In this document: one piece after another, positions 37,501 to 52,600 of the stretch
Layout: each line of letters begins with the position of its first letter
How positions within the stretch are numbered: the stretch's first letter is position 1
From: Tyto alba
Lineage: Eukaryota; Chordata; Aves; Strigiformes; Tytonidae
NCBI RefSeq assembly: GCF_018691265.1
Contig: NW_024881303.1
Coordinates: forward strand, 14,129,777 to 14,193,776
Direction: 5' to 3'
DNA: 64,000 bases
Position numbers and translations under genes: made by a program
Notes under the pieces: model-generated
What the model saw: the letters and a program-made list of their open reading frames with translations, nothing else
Told to the model about the DNA's origin: nothing
Databases searched by the model: none

Positions 37501-40500
37501 TAAATTATTCCATGCTATTTAAAAGTTAAAAAATTTTTCCCCAGCCAACACAAAATACATGTTTCAGAGTCAAAATACTAAACAACTGTATACACACACT
37601 GTTTAAACAATATCTGGAATAACTAGAACCACTTATGCACTTAAATTATGAGTTTGAATAGTGACAACAATATTATAAAATTGCATAGACAGATCTAGAT
37701 TATACAAATGAAATAGTATCCATAATGTGCTGCACATGCCTGATATTAAATATCACATTAAAGAGCAAGATAAAGCAGCATTCTAATTTTTTAAGTGCCA
37801 TAATACTTAGAGGATCGATATCCACTTTAATTCTTAACATCTTTGATCACTATTTAAGCAAAAGGATTTAAAATTTGAGGTAGTCCTTTTAAAGGTATGC
37901 TTTTAAAATGAAATTTCAGAGCATTTTTAAATGCTGGAGTACTCCCATATTCACTTGAAAATAAAACCAATCTACAAGTCATTGTTTGAAGGGGGTTTGG
38001 GGGGTTTGTTATTTTTTAATCATCAAATGGGTTTCACAACACAGTCATGGGCCCTCTGACTTCAGTTCACTGTTTGGTAGCATTTCCAGTGAACATCTAG
38101 TTAAGATATGGAACCAAGCTTTGAGTTTTAGGGTCACAAAGTTTACTCACGTACATTGTGTGTGACTGTTCTTTTAAACAGGGCTGAGGGCTACAAGTTT
38201 TTAATATGTATTTATTTTTAGTATCACAGGGTAATACAAGGCACATTTAAAAAGTGACAAAATCAGTTTCAACAAATTAAATACAGTAGGAGCTATATAT
38301 ATAACTTGTTTAATGAACAGTACTAGCAGTACAGGTTCCACCCTGATTAAATAAAAAAAATATTACAACAAGCTCAGTAAGATGATCTTGCTGTTTAAAA
38401 ATACTTCCAGGGAAGTGGGAAACAGAGAAGCACTAACCCAATTCAGTATTGTTAGACATCTTCTGAATTTCTCTATAGTAATGACTGCCATCCCGGGGGG
38501 GCATATAAACTAAAAATTGAGGACACATGTTGAACAACCAGAGACCTATCAGATTTTATAATTATTTAAACTATAAACAAGGTGGGCAGATGATATGAAA
38601 AAGAAACTTAGTTTCTGGTAATACATAACAGAGCTTTAATTCATGTATTGGTTAGAACCCATAGTATAAATCTGTTCAAAGCATAATTATCGTGGAGTTG
38701 CTAGCATTTTTTAATGGTTACATTTCTTTACAGCATTAAAGTTAAGAGAAAACTGACATGTTTATTTTTGTTACTTTTACGTATTTTTTTCCACATTGCC
38801 AAGTGAAATCTTCACAGCTCTAGTTTCCTTCCTCAAAACCAAAAAAACATTATCGACAAAATTCTTCCGAAACCATTTTTACTTGCCTGCTCATTTAAAA
38901 ACTTCAGGGGAATTACACCAATAGACTTTCAAAGCACATGGATTCCTTCTGCAAAAGCACATATTTGTTTCTTACGATGTTTTACAACACATGTATAATT
39001 TTAAAAGACAGTAGAAAACTGCAGCCATTTGCAGCATAAATTCTTCAAGTAATGAGATCAAGATCTCCAAATACACTGATCCTTCTTTTGACTTTTATTT
39101 TGGCAGACTGCTAGTTCTTTGTTCTTAAAAAGGAGAAATTCCAAAAGAATGGAGAGGTAAGAGCAGGGTTCTTTCCCCTTTACTCCATTCCAAGATTTGG
39201 GAAAATATTTTGCTTTTCCTTGATCCCAGACCACTCTAAATATAGCCCTGTTGGCTAAGAGCCCTTTAAAGGCCAGCAAGAGCCCTGCGGGACAGGAGTG
39301 CAGCCGGCAGCAAATACCCTTGGGCAGAGATGACAGCTCTTCAAACCAGCTCAGCATCCTCTGTACCACGTAGCTCCCTGCACTGCTGCTTTCAGAGTAA
39401 GCTCTGCAGTACCAAGACCTCAAGTGAAGGCAAGTGAATCAGAAGGCAGGGAAGCTGCAACCTCTGAAAACCATACTAATTTAGGCATGCTGGGAACTTC
39501 CAAGAAGTTGAACATTCACTAATGTGGAGAATCCATGTTATCATGGATTTGAAGATATTTAATTTTGTCTACATATTTTAATATCCAGATGAATAACAAA
39601 TTCAGGGCTGCCCACCACAGCTTGTAGTAGCATTTTACTGAAGGCATATCACACAATTAGAAAAAAGCTGGGGTGATCTTTACCTTCAGAGGAAGAAATA
39701 CCAGAGTCACCTCTGACAGCTGAGCAACTTTAACAGCTTGATTTGTTTCCACAGAAATAGCCTTATCCTGTAGGAGTTCAGAAACGGGTGAAGAGAAAAG
39801 ATGGCTGCAAGCCCACTGATTAAATTCTTGCAGTAAAGGTCCTGAATAGCAGATTTTTTTCATTTCCCAGAGTGGAATACAGTTTGAGAAATACAAGCAG
39901 TTTGATTATTTAAGTGACACTGAGGATAAAACTAAACTTTAGCTGTAGCAGAGATAACTTTGTACAAGAATCAGTTCAACCAGGATAGCAAGAGAGCACC
40001 AAAACAGGCAAATTTTTTTGATAGCTTGCTTAAAAATATACTGGAGATTTTTAAACTGCTCTGAAGAATGCACCTAGCCTGAAAGCTACATGAATAAAAT
40101 TTGGTTGAGGTCTTTTCAAGATTTTTCCCCATAAGATGTTATTTAGCAGCATGGATATACAATATAGGAGCCTCCACTTGTTCAAGTTATACCAGGAATT
40201 CCTGTTCAGGTACGTCTCCACTGGATGACTGAAGACACATTTTATCCAGAATGAAGTCTGTGAAAAATACTGTCAAATCCTGGAAGCTGAAGAGCATCAC
40301 AGAATGAATAACATGGTAAGACACAAGTGATTATTACATTAGGGATGTGTGCATTTGCTGGCCACTCACAATGAGAGCCTCTAGTATTTGGAAATATGAG
40401 GCAGATGCTGCAAAGACCCCGCAATTTCTCAAAGGCTCACATTTGGCTCCCAGGATATTCAGTGCCTCCTATAAGATCTGATGACACAAAGAAAACTGTT

Positions 40501-40665
40501 TGCAGCACAGATGTGGATGACTGTCTTCCACAGAGCCTAGGTTTTCTTTAAGGTGTGTAGCACCACACACAAAACGTATTCCCTCAGCATATTCCTGGCA
40601 TTTAAATGTAGTAGAGACAATCCTGCTCTGCAGTGGCTACCTAGGAAACAAGCCAGTTGTAAAAC

Positions 40666-40668
<3 letters not shown>

Positions 40669-40697
<29 letters not shown>
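40669..40697 (+). repeat. T29 homopolymer
   Basis: An uninterrupted run of about 29 T on the plus strand, the longest homopolymer in the window, within WDR25 intron 2. Confidence 0.95.
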
Positions 40698-40699
<2 letters not shown>

Positions 40700-43600
40700 A
40701 GTTTCCCTCCAAACACACACCACAACTCAGTTTTCCTCACTCTGTGCAGTTGTCCCCATAACTATTCCTTGTCCCACTGGTGGAGCACTGCACAGTTGCT
40801 GGGCGGGTAAGCATGCTGGGAAGCTTACTGTGACCAAGGGAAGCCTCACCTTCCCTTCCAGCCTCCCCCATGATACACACAAAAATATTTCACTTCCACA
40901 TTTACCTTCAGCATGCTGGGGCCATTACACTGATTCCTGTTCTTCACATCTGTGTGTCTCTACACTAAAAGGGGGGTACAGTTTTGATTTGTTTCCCCAG
41001 TTGGTAAAGCCCCCACCCACCATTACTCCAACAGTCTCAGGTTAACTGAGACTTGACTAATCCACAGTAATTTTTGCGTAGATGTACAACATCGGCTGTG
41101 TCATCCTATTTTCTTTTTAAGTATATTCACTTTTCAAGTGAAGTCATTACAGCAGCTCCTCTTCTCCAAGCAATTTACACAACATCAACATGCATCATTA
41201 GAATACTCAGATTATATTTTTTTTGAGGGAACTCAAGTATCCACCTATTAACAGCTTTACATAAAACAAAACTGATTAGCTTTTGTTATTTCTTCTTTGC
41301 ATATCTATGCAATCCGTTAGAAAGCAGCCTAGCATTCATATGACAAATAAGAGAAGATTGCAAATATGTTTAATATTCCTCTTCATAATATAGTTTGGTT
41401 CCTACAACATCATTTAGATTGCCCTACGGAGTTTTTGTAGTTTGTACTTTGTAACATTTAATCTCTCTCCTGTGAAATCTTGAAGAACAAAATATTATAT
41501 AAGTCAACCCAACAGTAAATTATTAGCAGTGATTTCATGAAGGCCTTTATCCCAAAGGGCATTGACATGTAATTTGCAAAGCTAATGTACCTCTAGTCAG
41601 CAGAGAGGGTTTTCTATGTTCGCTTACATTCCCATAACGTAGTACAGTGATATAGCTGACCTGAAGTTGAACAACAGACCTTTGATTATATTTTTCATCA
41701 ATACAAAGTTGAACAGTTTGTATCAAATTTTAAGATTCAAAAATTAACCTTGAAAAAACAGCTAGCTACTTCTTTCACATCCTTCAAAAGACTTTAGTAA
41801 TAGCCTTTTCTTTATTAATACATAGGGAGCTGTTTACTTTAGTAATAGCTTCAACAACATTATATGCAGCCTCAATATTAATTTTTAAAAAACATGATTT
41901 TTTCTTAAAGCTGATAAGCATATAAAAATTGTGTCTTTACCTGGCCATCACATGGTGAGAAAAATCACAACAATTTAAGATACAATAAGCTGTGCCTTAA
42001 AGAGAGATTATTATTACTGAAGTTCAAATGTTTCAAAGCTATTCACCAGATGTAACTAATTTTTTTAATTTAAACTAGCAGTACAGCTTAAATAAGTAGT
42101 CTTGCTACAAAAGTGTGGGTGAAAACGTCTATAACTACTCAGATTTGTACAAGTTAAAAAGTATCTACTATATTACTCCATAGTAATAGTTTAGAAATTA
42201 AGTAAAAAGCTTACGTAATTATTGTGGGTTTGTCATATTAAGACACCAGTATTACTAATTTTCATTTTACAGCTGGTATAAAAGCATACCTTTGAAGCTG
42301 GAAATTATAATAATAATACTCCATGCTAAAGAGCTAGAACCATGACATGAAACCATGAATCAAGGACAATGTAGAGTTATCAACGAGCAGATAGGAACAT
42401 ACTGACACTTACAAACACTGCCTGGCATTTACATAGAATTCAATTAATTATTTTTAACTATATAAGCAAATCTAATGTTTAGGTATTTGTAAAATTACAC
42501 ACCAATGCCCCCCACACACTCTTTTCTAAAGCCTGATGAACACTCTTCATTTTAGCAAACAATAATGCATAATTACTCTATTCTATCATTAGGGGCTGCC
42601 CCTGATTACATTCACATAGTGCAAACCCACTCGATCATCACATCAGGGCAGTGGTACCGTGAGATATCCCACCGTTAAACTCATCCCAGAGGAAAAACTA
42701 CCCGGTTTGGGAAAGCATCACACGAACTCCGCCCTGCAGCTTCTAGCGCGAAAGCTGGCGGGACCGCTCTACACAGTGCAGCACTGATACAGGCACATAA
42801 AACCAAAGCAACTTCCACCATAGGTCCCAGAGTGCTCAACTCCTTGGCACCACTACAACATAAATATTTAAGCAAAATAAACACACATCAGGTAGAATTT
42901 GGTTCAGCATGACACACCGAGAAAAAGTGTTCCTTCTCTTTTCACTGCATTTATTTCACTATCACTGTAGATCTACAGAATTATTAATTTAAAAATTGAA
43001 AGTTAACAAATATTTTGGGATTGGGTTATTTGAAAATTCTAGAAGGATTACAGCCTTCTGCAGATTAGAAAGAAATTAAGATTAGTGACCAGTTTTGAAA
43101 ATATTTTTCAGGGGTATTTAATTCTTCTTTAAGCACATAAAAATGAACAATTTCTAAAATAAACAATCATGTTACAAGCTCCATATCAAGTTTTTTGATA
43201 ATCCAGACTCTGCACTTATCTGCAAAGAAATCTGCACCGAAAAGCAGATTTCTCATCAGTCCTTACAAAATGAGAGAAGAGTACTCCATGTATAAATGCA
43301 GAAAAAAAATTAAGCACTTTGTTATTTTGTTTCAATCCATCTGACGTAGCAGATATATGGATGAAAGCTTTTTGACATTCAGAACACTACCATTCAGTCA
43401 GAATGGGTCTATGATGTTCTCCAAAGACTTAAAATCCAAACCTGTTAGTTGTAAAAAGTCTATTTTCTCCAAGTCATTCTACAATTGAAAAATTATTATT
43501 GGGAAGTTTCCCTAATAAAGTGCTTATCAATTCCAACACTATTTTCACATAACACCTCGAAGACCTTTCCACGATCAGATTCATGTTATTATTTCAGCTT

Positions 43601-46600
43601 CCTATCACTCAGCTTCTTCTCCATCTGTGTTGCCATCACTAATACTTTTACCACTCCAGACAATATTCATCACTTTCTTGGTTATGATTTCATGTACCTG
43701 CAGTTATTCCACTCCCACTGCACAAAGCACAGATAATTAGTTTAATTAATCTTCATGACTGTTTCTAAATTTGAGTAGCTTTTCTTGCTGTTCTCTGAAT
43801 TACCTTTAAATTGATGTCTGAGAATTCAAACATGTTTAGCATGTTGTGAGGGCTCTGACGAATCAAAAACTTTATTGTAAAGCATTTAATGTACTTTACA
43901 GAAAATTATGATTATGAAATATAAGTTATACATTATTACCAGGATTTCAGTGGACACCCCATTCACACAGGTGAATGAAGTGCACAGGCAAAGAGAATAC
44001 CCAGTTTGTAAGTACAAGTAATTGACAATAGAGGTTTTCTGTTAATTTAAAGCTCCTTGTATATATGTAAGTGTATATATTTTAATAAAGATACACACAC
44101 AGGCACACGTAAAGTGTGCTGCTGCAAAAAAGACTATCAATGTTGAAGAAAAAAATATTTTTTTAAGGGAAAAATCTTGAAGAGAATCCTTTGACATTTC
44201 AATTAAATTTCTACATGAAAGGCAGAGAAGAAACATGGAAGAAAGAAGCTGGAAACTAGAAGATAGGAAGTATTTTCTAGGATCTACGAGGGGGTTTTTT
44301 TGTTTCAGTGTAAACTATCTTGAGTTGTATAATGATCTTTGCCAAGAAAAACCATACTTAAAGAGGAAAAAAACCATCCGGAGCATAGGTGCCAGGACTG
44401 AAAAAGCCCTTCTGGTATTATTAAAAGCCATATTTCTTTAGCTGAAGATGTCAACACACCTTTCTAACACCTCATGATGGATCTAGACTGCCTGTCTACT
44501 TTGCTACTGCTTGTCTCTTCATATTCTGCTACCAAAAAAAATAATCAACTGCTTGCTTAAGAAAAAAGTATTATATACAGCAGGGTTCAGATGTTAAAAA
44601 CACTGCCCAGGTGTATCAGAGCAAATGGAATGGAATAACAGATTCTCCCTGCAGCAGTGCTATAGTTAAAAAGGACAGAGGGACTAAGCAACAGTAATGC
44701 TTTAAGAATGAGTTAAGTAAAATCTGTTTTTTATAATTCTAAACCTTTAGAAGCAAAGTACATTTTTCACAGTGGGTAAGAAATTCCAGAAACGTAAGTA
44801 CTACCTTGAGTAATTATTGTTAATTAACTAGCAATGAGGCCCTATTTCCAAATGTGACATTTAAAGCATATAATGGGATTGTGAATATTCACAAAGATAA
44901 TTAAGTTCATCTGCTTCAAGTCCTTGATTTCAGCACATTTGAAAACACCTCTTAAACTATCATTAGACCTGTAATCAAGTATTTTGTTGCTCAGGAAAAT
45001 TGGATATCTTTGCTTACCTGCTAATATAGGTATATATGTTTAAATTCAAGTATGGGGCTTTTGATAAGAAGTTCTCCTTCAGGCAATAGCTGAGAAAAAA
45101 CAAACACTAATTCTGATTGTTTTATCAGAACAGAAGGTTAAAAATAAATTCCTCAAACCATCAGATGAAAACAAAACCAGAAATGACTGAGCCTCCTTAA
45201 TTGAACTCAAGATCACAAAACTGGCAAGAGGATACTTGTTTGAAAGTATTCATCACCAAGCCAGGGGTACCACTACTATGCATACTAAGGATACTACCTG
45301 CATAAGATTGTATACTTTCTTCCATGTTATTTACAACTAACTAAAATTCATTACAAAAAGAAAAATTCAACCAAACTACAGGGATGAAATACAATGTATA
45401 AGGTAAAAATGTGACTAATCAGAAAATGCATCGACATGATTCTTCTAAAGTTATAACCATTACTGTCTTCAGAGAAGGAAGGAGGCTTTGATCATCAACA
45501 GTGATCTTGGTCTTGATCAAGACTTCTTAGAGAAATAAACACTGAAGAAAGGAAAAAAAATGACCCCAAGAACAGGGTGTCAGAACAGTCATGTCTTGGT
45601 ATTTTATCCTATATTCTTTTAAGAGTAAAGGAAGCTTCTTTCCACTAGAAAAGATATTAATGAATAATGTTCTCCAAGATGCAGAAGAAACATTTAGGCA
45701 GCATTCTAAAGCACAATACTCTAAAGTTTACTCTATTGCTCTCCAATTATTTGACACAGAGGATTTTTAATCAGTCAAAATAACAGTGTGAATAATTATA
45801 TGGCATAAGGATGTCCTACCGGTCTGTATCTCTCAACCCAGTTTGACTAGCAGCTTTATTCTATACCTGAAAAGTCTCTCATGATTGAAGTTTTGCCAAG
45901 AGTTATGTTTGGAGAGAAAAATAAGGTGAAATCTTTCTATATATAAAAAAAAAAAAAAAAATCGCATGTTCTAAAAGTGCATGGTGTCAAGAAACTCCTG
46001 ACCTTGTCTAAAAGGCAGTTCCTGCTGCTGCCCAGCTGCCTAAGTGCACATGTAGTGTTCTGCTTCAACTGTACACCGCAAGCACTGGTAATGCTGACTG
46101 CCTAGGGAACAGAGGAGGGTACGAGACATCCCCTGCTGCAGGTCATTAACCTCCGAGTTTGTACGCTGCTTCTAACAGCGGCTCACTGGACTGTGCTTGG
46201 GAGGATGTCACCCTTCAGGAAAGCATTGGTCCTCTTCTCATCAGTGAAAGGACAGTACCTGGCCACAAACAGCACATACATCTCAGACTCCCAGTTCCAG
46301 GTTTGGGAAGAACTTGCTCAAGAGATCTACATGTTGCCCACCCTCCCCAGTATCTATTTTCTTAAGCTGTAAATGGACTGAGAAAGCAAGAAAAAAAAAG
46401 TTTAGGAGTCTCTGGAAATGAACAACAGTGAGAATTAAGACCATGATGCTACACCCCTACTAAAGACACAAGTTCAGGTAAAAGTGATCTTTAGCCAAAC
46501 TAGTCAATAAAATCACAACTGTAGTTCTCCAAGAAGTGCGCAAGGCATGATTCAGAAAAAAACAACCTACTCAGGCTTATCCAAAAAAAGAAATACAGTG

Positions 46601-49600
46601 GTGGAGTAAAACTTAGTACAGATCTTTCTTGTCCCTCTCTTTATTCTGTGTAAGAACACCAAAGGTACTATTGAAACACTTTCTTACAGTCAAAATTCAC
46701 TAAGTCACTTTTGGAAAGTTTCATAAGAACTATTTCTGTTCCCATATAAAGTGGCCAACAGAATAAAATGGGCAGTGGGAGGTTACAGTACACTAACATT
46801 ACTGAATGAAAAAGGTTAGCCCTAACGCAAGCCAGGTTGCCAAATGGGCATTAATTGAAGGCCAACTGCTGTGGTACATGTCCTCAAAGCTACAGCAGAT
46901 TTTAATTCTCCCAGAGCAGCTGGGCACTCTCCAAGGGGTACTGCTTTTTAGAACATTACAGCCAGGGAACAGAAACAATAAGTAAGATTCAAAACTATGT
47001 TGTTAGGATTGTTCTCCTATTTTATTTCTGTGAAAGTATGAAAAGATAATGCCTTTTGACATTTCAGGGGAATAAACATTTATGTTTCTGATGCTTATCA
47101 CTGAATTTACAGCAAATTAAGAGGAAAACAACATTTTAAAACATGTTTTTCAACTGAACTCATCTGCTCTACAGAAATGATGGTATTACACCATATACAT
47201 CATAAAGCAACATGTAGATTACACATGCTATTTTCTCAAACCATTTTAAAATCTAAATTAATTATTCTCTGAATTACTGCAGAGATTTGTACTAAATGAG
47301 CCTAGAATTTAACACCCTATACACTAAGTAGTCCAAATGAAACATCAGAATTTCTCAGCCAAAATATCAAATAAAATTTTCATGAACAGTTAAGGCAAAT
47401 CAGACCAAACAATAAGATTCATATGATCAGAGACTTCATTTGATATTTTAGTCATCTGTACCAATCAATCTTTTTTAGCTAATTCCCACTATTTGCAAGA
47501 GGTATGCTTACCAAATGCTGAATAATAAGGGAAGCTGCCACGGGAAGAAGGAGAAAAGAGAAGAAAGGAAAAAAAAAAAAAAAAAAAAGAATCACCTATT
47601 AAAAAATATTTTTTTACTCTGAAGACAGACAACCTGTACATTACAAACAAAGCTCACAAAAAGGCAATTTGTAAATAAGTATATATGTATATATATCCAT
47701 TAAAGGATATTTAAAATCATCTTCTCAACAGCAAAGTGTTTCTGTCATCAATTGCTATCTCTTAATGTAGTATGTTCTTTATCTCAGAATCTTTCTGCAC
47801 AATAATCATGTCTGAAGCTAATCACAAATTCTCCATAAACCATTGACTCTGAGGAAGATGCTCATGATATTTTCAGTCAGCTAAAAGTTATGAGCGTGAC
47901 TAGGTTTTTTTCTACCTACAAAATAGCAATTGTACATTCGTGCTGGGCAGACAGTGCAAGAGAAGTAACTTCCCACACACACCAAAATAAAGGGAAGAAT
48001 TCCCACCTATTTTGCAGTTAACCTTTAAGTGTTTTGTGACTAATCATTGTAATATGGCTAACCCTGTAGATGTATTTCAGCTGGTAAGTTCCTAGAAAAT
48101 GAAGAAATTAAAAGAAGTTACAATATACTTATAAATCAGTTTGCAATTTAAACTATGGGAGTTTTGTACAATAACAAAAATCAGAATTATTTTAGCAGAA
48201 GGTAAAGCCAAGTATGTCAAAGATACTTATATCTTTACCTCAGTTGTATACTACATATATAAAAAATTTACTTCAGACAAATTATCTACTTCATACACAG
48301 TATTAAGCATATTTGGGATGACATGGTTAAAGCAGAGCAGTTTGATACACATACTCAAGTAATTCAAGAGAAGCCAATATATTAATGACAGGTAGCTATT
48401 AAGAATTACTTTAAAACCACTACATTTTCTACTGCTGAACCTATACGAGAGAAGAATAACATGGCATAAATGTGATGGTTGCTCATCTAATAGTAGTGTG
48501 TTAATGAGATAAATGTGCTCAGAACACATAAAAGCACAATCATGGCAGTGGTTACTAGCAGGTAGTGCCCAGAAAACACTCAGGCAATCAATATCTTGCT
48601 GATGCAGACAAAGGAGAAGAACATCAAATATATTACAACTCCTTGTGAGATAATTAGCTAAATTACTATAGCCATTTATTAAATAATCTGATTTTCCCTT
48701 CACCTCTGTGAATCATATTCATTAGCATCAATCACCTTCTCAAGTCACATGTTTATGCTCTATTAAAAGTGGGGATTCCCCATAAGTGTTAAACACCTCC
48801 ATTTCACACTCACAGCGCTTTGGAGGCAAATTGCCTTAAGTATCCTCAATTCCTACAGGTAACTAAGGGCTGGATACATACATTCACAAAAACATATCCC
48901 ACAGATACCTGCATCCCACAGATTTTGAATATCCACTACTAGAGTAAGAAACACCATTCTATTCAGAACACAAGTACAGTCTTAGCAACTGTACTCCCCA
49001 GCTTCTGAAACACCATGTCTCTATTTGCTGTTGACCCAAAACTTATTTCGGAAAATATGAGGGAGAAAAACAACACTGACAACTCTTAAGTTGTTTGGTT
49101 GGGGTTTTTTTCCTTAAGCTTCGGTTAAACAGTGGCTATCAAAAGTCAAAACATATTTGCACTGTACTTCAATATTAACATACTTTAATATAAAATTGTG
49201 AATCAGCTACGGCCACTTGTGCTTTACAGCTTTATACTGATATAAAATCAGATAACCATCTCTTCTATTCATACAGTCAATAAATCAAGCATGCACAAGT
49301 GCAATAAATAAAAAGGAGCAATTTAAGCTGTCTCATTCTTGCACATTATCCACTGGGAGAACTTGACACAGCAGGGACAACAGCTAAGGACAAGCTTCAT
49401 ATTTCCAACCATCAGATGAGTGGCAGATGTTCTACAGCATAGGGCAGCCAGATACACTGTAAGCAGGTGCAAGGTTGCCAGTATTTGTGCAATAGCACAA
49501 AGTAACACATTACTACAACAGTTCTAAAAATAATGGTGCACAGTTGTACTTAAGGACAAATTACTATCTGTAAGAAATAACCTAATCCAAATATACAAAT

Positions 49601-52600
49601 TCTGTCCCATCCCCAACATTAACCAGGTGGCCTTGTTATTTTAAGTAGTAGTTTTTGCAGCCTTATTGCCCACACTGATTTGAAGTAGTATCTAACTAAG
49701 AGGGACAGTATACAGTTAGATATTTAGAAAAGCTATCCAAAAACCTGAGCTTTAATGTATCTTGCATTAATTTATCCATGAGCCTGGGCAAATAACATCT
49801 TCTTTACAACTCTTCATTCTTTCAACTAAAAAGTAAATTGCTTATTATTCCCAAGGCTATTGAGAATGTTAATAACTAAAAAAAAAAAAAAAAAAGATGA
49901 AAAATCCTAGGCTATGGAAAACATAAATGCAATCCTAAACCCACTGATGTCAGTGACATAACCCAGTCTTAGGCATGAGCAGAACTACATATCTAATTAT
50001 GAAAATAAACTATTAATTATGTCAAGCAGCTATGTGTTTTGCTGGCAAGGAGAACACTGATAACTAGTACTATTTCAATACTATCAAGCAGAGTAAGATT
50101 GAACTACCTAATTAATTTTAATTTCTTTTGCATTGTTAACATAGTGCCAAGCTTTAACATATCTGCCAAGTGTTACCAAGTTTATATGACTATGTTACCC
50201 CTAACCACCTGCATCCCTAGCTGCCAGCCTTTCCACAGAAAACAAGCTGTGTCCCTTCCTTAGTATATAATAATACACAATTCCAGCCACTAGTCACAAG
50301 GTTCAGAATGAGAAAAATTTCTTTTAATGAAGAAATTATAATCTGGAAAAAGACAAGACGACTAGAGAACAGGACAAATTCCAGAATTTGACTTCGGAAA
50401 GCAAGGTGTTACACAGTTAGCACATGCACAACATACAAGCACATGCAGTCTTTATAATGTCATGCACAGTATCTTTAATCTATTAACCAACTGAAACATT
50501 TGAAAAAGGTGGAAGCTTATGTAACTACATTTTCAGATGTGTCCTAGAGGAAAATCAGCAGTTTTATTTAAATAAAAAAACAAAACAAAACAAGACACAA
50601 AAACATAAAAAGCTTCCACAAAAACACAGATGGCAAAGCTCAGTCAGAATATCCCAACCAGTTGTCACATACGTACTGGAAAACAAACCAAATGCAGTTC
50701 CAGCCTAGTCACAAAATGCTTTTTCTTTGAACAGGTATGATTACTGCAATGAAACATGACACATATGATAAAGGATAGTAAGTCATTAGTTACATAGTAG
50801 TGAAGCAACTTCTCTAAAGAACAAGGTTTTTCTTAATATTTCTTTCCCCTTTAAATTAAAGGCAATCTATAACTAACAATTGTCTTTATAGCATAAATAT
50901 ATAGCAAAATGTCATTAAAGTTCTTGCTATCAGGCTTCATCTAAAGATCAAGTGTCAACAATCTTCGGTACATTCACTGATATGATGACCTTAAAGATGC
51001 AGCTATTTCACACAAGCTAAAAATAAAATCTGCTTTAAAAAAAAAGCAAGGACATGAACATACTGAAAAGAATAGAAACTTCGGGCAAATTGTTTCTACT
51101 TCTGATGCTGGATAAATCCTACACAAGTAATCTCTCTATAGAACCTGAAAAAGTAGAGCAAAGTTTCTCAAAAATTTGTTTCCTTGACAACACTGACAGA
51201 CCAAGAGAGGTAAAGAATCAAACTCATAAGATGCCCTGTAGCTTTGTTAGCAGATTTAAAAAAAAAAAAAAAAAAAAACACAACATATAGCAGTATGTGA
51301 GATGTATCTATAAAGCTAGACTTCTAGAAAAGAAACATAGGTAGTCTGGTGTTATTTATTTTCTTAAACAGCAAAAATATTCAGAATTTCTCAACTGTTA
51401 AAAAAAAATTAGATACTCCTATAATGTCACTTAAGAACTAGCTCAATTTTTGTCAAGCACCAAAATCTTGACTTTTTCACCATCTTACTGAAGCATCCAG
51501 AAGGAGGGATAACACCACCATACATTCCTCCCATCTCAGGTGACATTTTGACATACAACTGCACAGCATCTGACCACGCAGATCCTACACATAATTGGAG
51601 AGCTTAATTTATGACATTATCAGTTACGCTGCATTAGAGACACTACTACATTGACATCTCTAGCCCTGACTTTTTCTTCCCTAGTAGGCTGGCTATGCTG
51701 GGAGGGGGACAAGGCTGCTTATTTTGCTGCTACAGGCTACTTCAGAGACACTTAGTATACTAACAGCGGAAATAGTTCAGTACAAAGGAAGGGCAGACCT
51801 CAGTCATTCAGGACAGGTGGGTTTCTAAGAAAAAAGTCGGATAAACACAATATTCTTGATATTTCTGTACGTAATGACAAGTAACCAAAACTCTTTTTAG
51901 GTAACATGATGAAACAGAAGTCCTTTCATCTACATCATTAAGGATATCCAAAAGTCATCCACCATCCTTTTGGATTTCCACTGAAAAAAAGGCCTATGAA
52001 ATAACATTCAAAACAGTCATGGCCCCCCCATGCATCTCACCTGTGGCCACTTTGCACTTACTGGTCAATGCCAACCAAATTTCACAGAGGTCTCAGTATT
52101 TTCCCCTCAAGATTCAATCAAATTAAGCAGCTGATTAAAAGGGAAAGACACTGCAGAAGCCCCAAAGGAGGGAGAAATTGAAGAGGATCTACAGCCAGCC
52201 AGCCTCAAGACACAGCCAGACTTCATAAACTCTACTGCTCTTGGAAGAGCTTTATTTTCTGAATTTTTCTTTAAATAATTCCCTACTGTGGGGGGAAACA
52301 CAAGGATATTAGCTGTGCCATGAAATATCTATCTTCTCCTGATCTTCTCCCCCATAGCCACATTCTCTAACATAGCCATAAAGCAGTCAAAAATGCTTTG
52401 CAAAACCACCTGGAGTACTACTATAGTACTCTTTAAGGAGATCCTAATTCAGGAGACATTTCCAAGTGTAAGGAAAAACTAATGCCCTTACAGAACTGAA
52501 AACCTAACCCAGAAGCTGAGAGGTTCATTGTGTTTTTGTCCCTGACCCCCCATTCTCTTTTTTTTTAACGTTAGTTTTCACACAAGTGTTACAATAAATT

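Noticed and set aside
48251..48703. 150-codon minus-strand frame
   Set aside because: Composition is Leu/Ser/Cys/Tyr-rich as expected from AT-rich antisense DNA. No splice or promoter context and no recognisable domain; one such frame in 64 kb is plausible by chance.
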